Source: Caenorhabditis remanei (taxonomy: Eukaryota > Nematoda > Chromadorea > Rhabditida > Rhabditidae). Taken from it: a stretch of DNA of 64,000 bases. Of the stretch, positions 44,891 through 55,100 are shown piece after piece (position 1 is the first letter of the stretch; each line of letters begins with the position of its first letter). Position numbers and translations under genes: made by a program. The stretch is taken from NCBI RefSeq assembly GCF_010183535.1, contig NC_071330.1, positions 13,497,717-13,561,716 on the forward strand, in the 5' to 3' direction. Below the pieces are notes generated by a model. It had not been told where the DNA came from and ran no database searches. It saw only the letters and a program-made list of their open reading frames with translations.

Positions 44891-45039
44891 TCTCTTTTTC
44901 TTCTAAATGAATAGAGAAATGCATCTGGCAAGAAGCCAAGTCGATTCGATTGGTCTTCGATTTCGTCTTTTTGAGAGATCAGCTGATCCGTTTCCCGCTT
45001 AGAGATGGAAATTAGGTGGTATTAGATGGATTTTCAGTT

Positions 45040-45360
45040 GGATTTTCAAGTTTTTCAGCTGAAAATACTAAAAATCATGGTTTCAGATGCCAAAACCCGT
45101 TGAAAAAATTGTCACATCTACTAAAAATAGGTTTTCCTACAACGGAAACTTCACTATACTGATGCTGGGAACTAATACCGGAAATTAGGCAACGAAAAAG
45201 TCTCTTTCCATGGGAAAATGGGCTTTTACATTGCATAATTTCCGGTATTAGTTCCCAGCATCAGTATAGTGAAGTTTCCGTTGTAGGAAAACCTATTTTT
45301 AGTAGATGTGACAATTTTCATCAGGTTTTGCCATTTGGAACCGTGATTTTCAGGTTTTAT
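45040..45360. repeat. foldback repeat, ~100-bp near-identical inner arms
   Basis: ATTGTCACATCTACTAAAAA at 45109 is mirrored at about 45300-45316; inside, ATACTGATGCTGGGAACTAA and inverse surround a 60-base loop. Similarity continues outward at lower identity to about 45040 and 45360. The target duplication is not clear. Confidence 0.75.
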
Positions 45361-45659
45361 TCGGCAAAAAAGAGCTCCTGGGACTCAATTTTTGAAATTT
45401 TTCAGCCACATGTCGGTTTTTTTTGTTGGAAAAAGAGCTTAACGTCTATGAAAGAAGCAATCAAATATATAGAATGACTCGTTGTTTCAGTTTTAAAGTT
45501 GATTGGATTAGATTTCAGCTTCCTAGAGTCAATGTCTGCCTTGTTTTCAACTCGGAATTTGATTTCTTAATCGAAAAACCGGATTATTGACGGTAATTAG
45601 TCGAAAAATAGTCATTTTCAGTTCAAAAATCCGTATTTAATCATCTGTAATGCTCATTT

Positions 45660-46175
45660 AGAACCTTTTGGCGTGCCTTGAACGCGTTTATATAGAGAAA
45701 TCGGCTTGAATTCATGCCAAGACGTCGGAGATTCTTTTGACAACGATGGAAACGGTCTGGCGCACCTCTGACGCATTTTGAAAGTGAAAAATCTGTTTCC
45801 AGTGGAAAAACACGCCCCAGAGACTATTCTGAAACTGAAGTTTGCCAATTTTCTCGGTTTCATTCCGTTTCCCCCGAGTTTCAGACCGTTTACCTGCAGT
45901 TTTTATGCAGTAAACACGTCAGAGGCGCACCAGACTAAATTTTGGTTGGAAAAGTTCATCTGAAACACGTTTTTGAAAGAAAAATCAAGTCAGGGACGCT
46001 CAAGATGCGGTTTTCGATCTGAAAAGTGGAATCTGGCGCGCCTGAGACGCGTTTTTAGTCATGCAACAAATGAGGGGTGAATCTGACGCTTTTTCAAACC
46101 GGAACTCTGAATCTGAAGCGCCTTTTCTCGGCGGATAGTAGAATTTGGAGACGTAGGCTGGCGCGCCAGAGACGC
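45660..46175. repeat. ACGCGYC-motif block II
   Basis: About seven motif occurrences in both orientations, including GGCGCGCCTGAGACGCG at 46038 and GGCGCGCCAGAGACGCG at 46160. Confidence 0.7.
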
Positions 46176-46399
46176 GTAAATAATTTTTGTTTGAAATTCT
46201 CAGTTCCACCCGGAACCAAAAAATGCCATTCTCTGACCGATGTAATCGGCACGAAACCTCTCTTAATCCCCCCCATATACCTTATAACCACCTGGCCATC
46301 ATCCACGGTGTCAAATCTCGATAATTGCGTCAGCGCAGCTATTGAGAGATAACCCCACCGAGGAGACAGATGTTCGTTGGCGGCTAATTTGTACTTTCT

Positions 46400-46620
46400 T
46401 CGCCGCCGTCTCGGACGGTTCGATATCTCTGCGTCTCCCTTTCTCTCTCGGTGTCGCCTTACTATCGGTTAGGCGGCCGAATGGCATACATTGCCAACCC
46501 GAAAGATAGAGAGAGAAAAAGAGAAAGAGACAATTACTGTTTGAGAAGATGAGAGAGGAAAAGAAATAACTGTTTCTGTCTCTCTGACGTCTTTCCCACA
46601 CTTTTCTTGCTGCTCGTGTG
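46400..46620 (+). promoter_or_regulatory. CT-rich then GA-rich block, possible promoter
   Basis: TCTCTGCGTCTCCCTTTCTC at 46424 followed by a purine-rich GATAGAGAGAGAAAAAGAGA at 46502. No gene start could be tied to it. Confidence 0.25.
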
Positions 46621-46699
46621 CACTTTTGTATCTTGATTTTGCTCTTGAGAAGCAGTTTTTGAGGTCAGTTTTGTCGAGTTTTGCAGCAAAAACTGAAAA

Positions 46700-46895
46700 T
46701 TGGAGCCTGAGCCCAATTTTTACGGTCTGTACTCAATATTGGAGGACTCAGCCTAATTTTTGAGGTCTGTACTCAATTTTAGAGATCTGAACCCAATTTT
46801 GGAGGTTTCAGCTCCATTTTTGAGGGTTGAGCCCAATTTTCAAGGCCTGAGCCCAATTTTAGAGGTCTGAGCCCAATTTTGGAAATCTGAGCCCA
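46700..46895. repeat. ~21-24-bp tandem repeat, CTGAGCCCAATTTT
   Basis: About eight units of GAGGTCTGAGCCCAATTTT with small changes. Non-coding and outside any gene. Confidence 0.8.
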
Positions 46896-47201
46896 ACTCC
46901 GCCTCGGAGAGCTACTTATGGTGCTCCGGAACCTATCTTTTGAGACGGAATTCGATTTCTTAGCTCCAAAGCTCGAAATTTGGATTCTGAGATCTTGAAA
47001 GAGCCCTTTTTTCGAGATTTTTGACCAGAAACTCATTTTTTCGGGTCCAGAGGCAGTATTGTGACTCGAGCTCAGGACTCTTGACTTGGGCTCCAGAATC
47101 TTCACTCGAGCTCCAAAATTAGCTTTTTGAACCATTTTTCGGGTTTAGAGGAACAGAATTTTGAGTTGAGCTCACGAGTTTGGAAATATTGAGTTATCAG
47201 T

Positions 47202-47607
47202 TTCATTTTGAGCTCAAAACCAAGATTTTTGCACAGAAATTGAAAAATTCTTCATTAGAGCTATTCTGGCGCCGTTTTCACTCTCAGAAATTCACAATCG
47301 TTCTGAGAGGTCGATATCTCCACTGCCAAGACACGAGTTTTGAGCTCAGAAGCTGAAATTAAATGCTGCTGGAAATGCTGAACCAAAAACTGCGACTTTT
47401 AATTCGTAAAAGTTTACAAATTCAGGATTTCCAGCAGCACAGCATTCAATTTCAGCTTCTGAGCTCAAAACTCGTGTCTTGGCAGTGGAGATATCGACCT
47501 CTCAGAAGGATTGTGAACTTGTCAGGGTGAAAATAGCGCCAGGAGAGCTGTAATGAAAACATTCTTCAATTTCTGAGCAAAAATCTTGGTTTTCAGCTCA
47601 AAATGAA
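47202..47607. repeat. foldback repeat, ~170-bp arms
   Basis: TTCATTTTGAGCTCAAAACC at 47202 is mirrored at the other end. Inner arms contain CACTGCCAAGACACGAGTTT and inverse around a loop near 47395. Arms are about 90-95% alike by eye. Confidence 0.75.
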
Positions 47608-47639
47608 GATATTTTAGAGTTAGAAGACCCGAATTCCTT

Positions 47640-47940
47640 AAAAATGGACTTTGAGCTCAATCAGTAAGCTCATAATCTTAAAATCACGAGTCTGGGCTGA
47701 TTCTGAATCTTTCAAAGTCAAATTTGAACCGGAAATCACATTGTGACGTAGAGTTGCTACTAAACTTAGAGCCTGAAATTCTATTACCAGGTCCGATTTG
47801 GTGCTCCTTTTGAAGCTTTCCAACAGGACGTCACAATGTGATTTTTTGAAAGATTCATATCCAGTCGACCGGAAATTTCACTTTAAAAGATTACGAATTT
47901 TGAGCTCATCGATTGAGTTCAAAATGCATTTTAAAGGAAT
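47640..47940. repeat. diverged foldback repeat
   Basis: TGAGCTCAATCAGTAAGCTCA and AATCACATTGTGACG near the left side have inverse counterparts (CGTCACAATGTGATT, TGAGCTCATCGATTGAG) on the right. It is older than its left neighbour. Confidence 0.55.
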
Positions 47941-47999
47941 TTAGGCCAGAATTCCCTTCCAAAAAGCGTTCTGACCTGTCCAAGTCACTCATTTTATTA

Positions 48000-48075
48000 T
48001 ACCCGGAAGTACCCCTCCCTCACCTCCATTCCGTATGATCAATCAGTCACGTGCACTCCTTCTTTGCTCTCTCTT
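48000..48075 (+). promoter_or_regulatory. CT-rich block upstream of the eIF4B-like gene
   Basis: ACCCCTCCCTCACCTCCATT followed by TCTTTGCTCTCTC, about 0.9 kb upstream of the leader acceptor at 48940. The closest of the CT-rich blocks to the gene start, so the best promoter candidate, on composition alone. Confidence 0.35.
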
Positions 48076-48259
48076 TTTTGTCTTTTTCGTACCTGCCAAT
48101 CATTTTTCGATTCCAATATCGAGTTGATAGCGGTAGAAACAGGCGATAATGAAAACGAAATTGGCAGAGAGAGGGCATTACCTCGAAAAATGACAGAATC
48201 ACCTGATCAAAATGGACATTTTGTTCCGAAAATTGCTCCGGGGAGCAGATTTTTCGCTT

Positions 48260-48840
48260 TCAAAGCGCGTCAAAGGTGCACCAGACTCATTTATTCTTCG
48301 ATCGCGTTTTCAGAAGATTTCGGCTGGAATTCATGATATATATATATATATAAAACGCGTTCAAGACACGCCAGAGTGTTAATTTCTCTCTCAAAAACGC
48401 GCTAAAGACACCCCAGATCCGATTTTCACTAATTCTTGTGCAGAAAACGCGTCAATGGAGCGCCAGCCAGTTCTAGCTTCGTTACTTCTATTATTACCGA
48501 TAAATCGCGCCCGCCAGAGGTACCCCAGTCATCAGTTTTTTTTTTCATTATCTCTCTGAAAACGCGCCAAAGGTGCCCCAGACTTCAATTTTAGTCTAAT
48601 TTCTATCACTTTACCATCAAAAAGCTCGAAATTTCTCTATTTTTCTGTAATTTTCACTGAATTTTTGTGAATTTTCATCTCAAAAACGCGCCAAAGGCGC
48701 CCCAGACTTCAATTTTAGTCTTATTTCTATCACTTTACCATCAAAAATCTCGAAATTTCTCGATTTTTCTGTAATTTTCACTGAATTTTTGTGAATTTTC
48801 ATCTCAAAAACACGCTAAAGACACCCCAGACTTCTCCTCC
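48260..48840. repeat. ACGCGYC-motif block III, paralogous to block I
   Basis: About eight motif copies with the same spacers as block I (TTTCTATCACTTTACCATCA, AATTTTCACTGAATTTTTGTG). A short TA repeat lies at 48337-48352. The uninterrupted 48705-48735 text is the empty site for the element at 44065. Confidence 0.75.
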
Positions 48841-48930
48841 CACAGTTCTTTTATCACTTTACCATCAAAAAGTCTCAACATTTCTCGATTTTTCTGTAAT
48901 TTTCACTGAAATTTTGTAAATTTTCAATAC

Positions 48931-49185
48931 AATTTTGCAGAAGAATCAACAGTTCTTCAATCAAACACTGTACGCATCTCATCGACTCGAAAGTTGAGTT
49001 GTTCGTCCTTATCATCAACTACAACACCGACGAAACAACAGAATCAGAATCAGAATCAGAGATTCGTTGGCGGCGGATCAGCAGCATCAGGAATCCGAAC
49101 ATTATTCACAAATCACGGCGTGTCGTCACCGCATCCGTTGTCATCACCGTTGTCGCCACGAAAAAATATATTCAGAAGCAGCAAG
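48931..49185 (+). promoter_or_regulatory. leader acceptor and 5' leader of the eIF4B-like gene
   Basis: AATTTTGCAG ends at 48940 and could be a spliced-leader acceptor. The 245 bases from there to ATG 49186 stay open in the coding frame but contain no earlier ATG. Confidence 0.4.
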
Positions 49186-52100
49186 ATGTCTGTGACGGAA
49201 CCTGCAGATTCTGGAAGTGGCCGACAGGCGCAGCAGACTCTGCAGGTAACAAAGAGAATGGAAATTAATGGAGACTAATTTCAGCCTAAAAATGTCCATT
49301 TTCTGAGCATTTTTGACCCAAAAATAGCCAATTTTGACTCATTTTAAACGGAGTTTGAGGTTTTTGTAAGATTTGGGCTCAAAAAAAAGAGGAAGTTTGA
49401 TGATTTATGAAAGGAGATTTGAATGGAAATATGTAAAATCACTTATATTCCGATTTTTTCGCATTTCAAACTCAAAATGTTGCTCAATATGTACCAAAAT
49501 CAGTTTTCAACTATGGAAAAGCTGAATTTCCGCTATTTTTTAATGGGAAAAAGATTTTTCTTGGTTATTTTCACCGAAATTACGATTCAGTATAGAAAAC
49601 CCGATTTTTATGAGAAAATTCCCGTTTTCAATCATTTTCAGCCCAGAAAAGGCTAATTTTGGCTTAAATTAGTCTCGAATCTCATTTTTCAAATTCTAGT
49701 TTAAAACCGGAATTTCAGACAATTTCAGCTCGAAAATTGTGAATTCTAACGGTTTTCAGCATAGAAATGCATATTTTTCGATTTTCGACTAAAATTACTC
49801 ATTTCTGGATGAAAATTCGCAAATTTCGACCTTTTTCAGCCAAAAAATTCTATTTTTAGGTCAGAAATGCCCAGAAAAAGGTAATAATCAGATTTGAGAC
49901 TAATTTAAGCCAAAAACATCATTTTTCAGAGCATTTTTGACCCAAAAATAGCATTTTTGGAGCTGAAAACGATTGAAACTGGAATTTTCTCTTAGAAATT
50001 GCTGAAAATCGAAAAAAACCAAGAAATATCTTTTTCCTATTCAAAATAGCGGAAATTCAGCTTTTCCATGGTTGGAAACTGATTTTGGTACATATTTGAG
50101 CAACATTTTGAGTTGAAAATGCGAAAAATCGGATTTTTCAGTAATTTCTCTATATAAAACGCGTCCAAGGCACGCCAGAGTGTCATTTATCGTATAGAAA
50201 AATCGGATTTTTGGCCTAAAATTTAACTTTTTGATTTGGAAATGCTATTTTCTAGTGAATAATCATTTTTTGCGACTAAAAAAAATTGAATTTCGATGAT
50301 ACAAATCGGATTTTCTCGAAAAAATCGAAAAACGTGTGTTGAAACCGTCTTAAATTTCGTTTTTACGACCATTTTTGTGAAAAATCTGAAATTTATTGGA
50401 AATTTCCATGAAAAATCCTCAATTTTCCACGTTTTTTCTTTAAATTTCCCTCCGAAAATCATCATTTTTCGCCGTGAGAAATTCATCCCGTATTGCCCCA
50501 ATTATTCAAAAAAAAATTCCAACTCTTTCACGTTTTCTTTAAAAAATTACGAAAAAATTACGTAAAAATTGAAAAAAAAACGGAAAAATCGATTATTCTC
50601 TAAATTTGCTCTCTGTGAATTCGCAGCAATATCGCACAGATCGAATAAATAATGTTTTTGTCGTTGAAGGTGTGTGATTCAACAATTCAACCATTCACCG
50701 AAGGAGTCTCATGGGCACAATTGATGGAAGAGGAGGAGGTGAGTAATTTAGGCGAAAATTGGGTTAAAATTGGAGAAAAATGGTCAAAAAATATGCAAAA
50801 AAATGAACGAAATTCATTGAAAATGATCAAAAATTGGTGAAAATTGCTCCAGAAACGCGCCAACGGAACCCCAGCTGAAAAAAACGCGTCTCTGGCGCCC
50901 CAGCCTTAGGAAACTACGTCGCCAGAGCTGTGCGGAAGTAAAATTTTCAAAAAAGGAAGAAGGAAGAAGGAAGAAGGAATAACATTTTCAAAAAGGAAGA
51001 AGGAAGAAGGAAGAAGGAACGAAATTTTTCAAAAAGGAAGAAGGAAGAAGGAAGAAGGAAGTGAAAAAAGCCCGGAAGAAGGAAGAAGGAAGGAAGAAGG
51101 AAGTTGGGTTCCAAACCGGGAAATCGGAAGTTAATTTTGAAAATGACAAATTTGAGGAAACTTTTTTCTAGTCATCTCTGAAAACGAATTTTGGCGTTGT
51201 TTTGCATACAAAATTCCATTAAAAATCACCAAAACTCCGCTGATATTCAGTCGAAAATTACAAAATTTTTGTGAACTTTTAACACGGAAGTCGAACAATT
51301 TCAACGGAAGAAGGAAGAAGGAAGAAGGAATAAAATTTCAAAAAAGGAAGAAGGAAGAAGGAAGAAGGAAGTGAAAAAATGCCCGGAAGAAGGAAGAAGG
51401 AAGAAGGAAGAAGGAATTCCGCACAGCTCTGTACGTCGCGTTTTTTTTGGATCGGGAATTGGTTTTTTTCAAAATTCTGTTCAAATAGATAAAAAAGAGA
51501 AATTATAAAAACCAAAAAAAAACTTGGTGACCGGAATTGAACCAAAAACTGGTTGTGCATTGAGCATCTCTGCTACCACCTACACCACACTGCCGGTATT
51601 TTTGACACTTCCGAAAGGTAATGCCTTGTCAGTTGTCCAAACTTTGACCTCGTTTTCTAGAATACCAGATCTCGAGGGCAAAAACTGAATATATATTTGG
51701 AATCAGCGTTTTCTCAGCTTTCCAATGATATAGGTCACGACCCATAACTCCAGACCGAGTCGAGGGCCTTCCCTAGTTAGGAAACTAGGTCGCCAAATTC
51801 TGCTTTCCACCGATAAAACCAAACAAGAAAAAACGTCTCAGGCGCGCCAGCCGCTAATTTTCATTTGAAAAATTGGGAGAAAATTGCATGAAAATGGCCC
51901 AAAAATAGGCAAAAAAATGAACGAAATTCATTGAAAATGATCAAAAAATGGTGAAAATTGCTCCAGAAACGCGCCAACGGAACCCCAGACACAAAAAACG
52001 CGTCTCGGGCGCGCTTCAGAATCAGATTACCGGTTTGAAAAGTTATTTTTTTCAATGAAAACGCGTCTCCGGCGCGCCAGAGGCCCCCCAGATTTATTGC

Positions 52101-55100
52101 ATGGCTAAAAACGCGTCTCAGGCGCGCCAGATTCCACGTTTCAGATCGAAAACCCATTTTGAGCATCCCAGACGCGATTTTTCTATTAAAAACAAACGCG
52201 CCTCAGACGCGCCAGACGCTCATTTTCGTTTGAAACCCGCCGTGGAAATTTGGGAGAAAATTGGAGAAAAATGCATGAAAATGGTCCAAAAATACGCAAA
52301 AAATGACCGAAATTCGAGGAAAATGAAGAGAAAACTGGTGAAAATTGGTCTAGAAACGCGTCAACGGAACCCCAGCCGAAAAAAAAGAAGAAAAACGCGT
52401 CTCCGATGCACCAGCCGGAGAATTGTACTTTCCACCAATAAAAGGCGCTCCATATTCAGATTTTTTGTTTGAAAAAGCGTCTCAGGCGCGCCAGCCACTC
52501 ATTTTCGGCGCCAGGGGCACCCCAGATTTGTTGTCTGACTCGAAACGCGTTCCAGGCGCGCCAGGTTCCTCTTTTCAGATCGAAAACCCATTTTGAGAGT
52601 CCCAGACTCGATTTTTCTATTAAAAATGTGTTTCAGTTGAGTTTTTTCAACCAAAACATGCGTCAGAGGCGCGCCAGGCTAATTGAATCAAAAAAAGTTA
52701 GTCAGGTGCGCCCCTGACACGAGTTTTAGCTGAAAAAACTCATCTGAGACACGTTTTTAATAGAAAAATCGAGTCTGGGACGCTCAAGATGCGGTTTTCG
52801 ATCTGAAAAGTGGAATTTGGCGCGCGTGAGACGCGTTTTCAAACCGGAAATCTGTATTTGAGCGGCTTTTCTCGGTGGATAGTAGAATTTGGGAACTTAG
52901 GCTGGCGCGCCAGAGACGCGTTTTTCTTTTTTCGACTGGGGTTCCGTTGGCGCGCTTCTAGACCAATTTTCACCAATTTTAGATCGTTTTCTTCGAATTT
53001 CGGTTGTTTTTTGCAAATTTTTTATGGTTTTCATGAATTTCGGTCATTTTTTTTTCAGATTTTTAGACCATTTTCAAAAAATTTTGGTAATTTTTTGCAT
53101 ATTTTTACCCAATTTTCCCTCAAAATTCCCGAAAATTTCACTCTTTCTTTGTTTTCCAGTTCCAACTCATCGACAATGACGAACACGGCGACGACGACGT
53201 CGACGGTGCGAACCCATCGTCTCTCTCGCCGGAACGTCGTCATCAGATTCCCGACTCCGCCCCTTTCCGTGTCCAAGTGACGAATATCTCGTCGCAACAC
53301 GTCGAAGAGGAGATTATTTACTATTTCGGTGGTGACAAATTGATTAAAACGATACATTTTCGAAAAGAGGGAGAAAAAGCTGAAATTGAATATTTCTCGA
53401 AAGAGGGATTGCTTCACGCACAGACACGAGACGAGAAGGAATTCAAGGGACGAATTCTGAAGGTGTTTGTACGTCAGAATAGAGAATCAGTTGGACGGGT
53501 GACGTCACGAGTGTCTGGAGACTACGCAAGACAATACGAGAGTGCTGATAGTCATTTCAGTGGAAGTGGACGGAATTATAGTCGACAAAACAATCGAAAT
53601 CACTATAACAGTCAGAGTAGTCTGAATAGTGATCGACATTCGCAGAGTGGACGGTTTGAGAAGGGGTATGTGTTAGGGAAGCTCAAAATATCCAAAAATA
53701 GTGAAAATTAGGTGTTGATTTGTAGAAAATTTGTCAAATTTTGTGAAAATCGCTGAGTTTTGACTCGAAATCCGCGCTCAAATAAGATTTTCGGTTCAAA
53801 ACGCGTCTCGGGCGCGCCAGATCGAGATTTTTAGTTCAAAACGCGTCCCAGGCGCGCCAGATCGAGATTTTTAGTTCAAAACCGCGTCCCAGGCGCGCCA
53901 GATCAAGATTTTTGGTTCAAAACGCGTCTAGGGTGCGCCAGATCAAGATTTTTGGTTCAAAACGCGTCCCAGGCGCGCCAGATCACGATTTTTGGTTCAA
54001 AACAACGCGCCGGAGGCACCTCAGATTAGTTTTTCGGCTAAAAAAACGCGTCTGAGGCGCGCCAGACTTTTGTTATCCATCAATGAGAGAGCGGCCAAGA
54101 TACGTCAGATCCAGATTTTTGATTTAAAACGCGTACTAGGCACGCCAGCCTCAGATCTTGAGTCTCTGCCAAAATCGGTGAAAAAAAGACTCAAAATTGA
54201 GGTTTTTTGATGAAATTTCGAGCTAAAAACACTGCATGTTTGATACCCCTTCGTACTATCTATTTTAATGCAGAAACGACTGAAAAATTCCAAATTTTCT
54301 CATTTTGGTCTCAAAATTCGTTTCTGACTGTCATTTCAAGGTGTTAGCGTTGAAAAATTGTGGTTTCACCTTTATTTCTCTTTTAAAACCCCGCTTTCTC
54401 GACTTTTCCTTTAAAAACTCAATGGTTTTCTGGCGAAAAAACGCGTCTCAGGCGCACCAGACAAACTTTTTCCTAAAAACAAGTTAACGGCGCCGCCCAC
54501 ACGAAAACCTCAGCCGAAAAATGGCGTGTTTGGTGCTCCAAATCACGATTTTCAGCTCAAAAAGCGTCTCAGGCGCGCCAGCCACTTTTTTTAAAACATA
54601 AAACTGTTTTTATTTTTCCAGCAACCGAAACAATCACTATGGCACAATGCCGGCTGGCGGATATCATGATCGTCGTGGAGGAGGTAAGTCCCGCCCCCTT
54701 TTCAGTCATAATATCTAAACGAATCTGAAAGAATTTGAAGGAAATCGAAATGGTGGGTACAACAACGACTCCTCACGCTACAACAACAACGACAATAATC
54801 GCAGTTTCAGAGCGCCCAGAGTGAGTTGTTTTGGTCTAAAATAAGGTTTTTATTAAAAAATTTTGGAATTTTTGTGATACTGAAGCTGAAAATTCCCATT
54901 TTCTCTCAAAATTCGAAAGAAAATAGTCAATTTTCATAATTTTTTGGTGAAAAAAAGCGGGAAAAGTGTTCAAAACCACCACATTTTATAATAGGTGGCC
55001 TAGAAACACGAATAGTTTGAAAACTGGTTCAAAACGCGTCCAGGGTGCGCCAGATCGAGATTTTTGGTTCAAAACGCGTCTAGGGTGCGCCAGGTCAAGA

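Noticed and set aside
48994..49185. Upstream coding extension of the eIF4B-like gene
   Set aside because: The frame is open, but it would start at TTG; the first ATG in frame is 49186, and a leader acceptor at 48940 explains the region as 5' leader.
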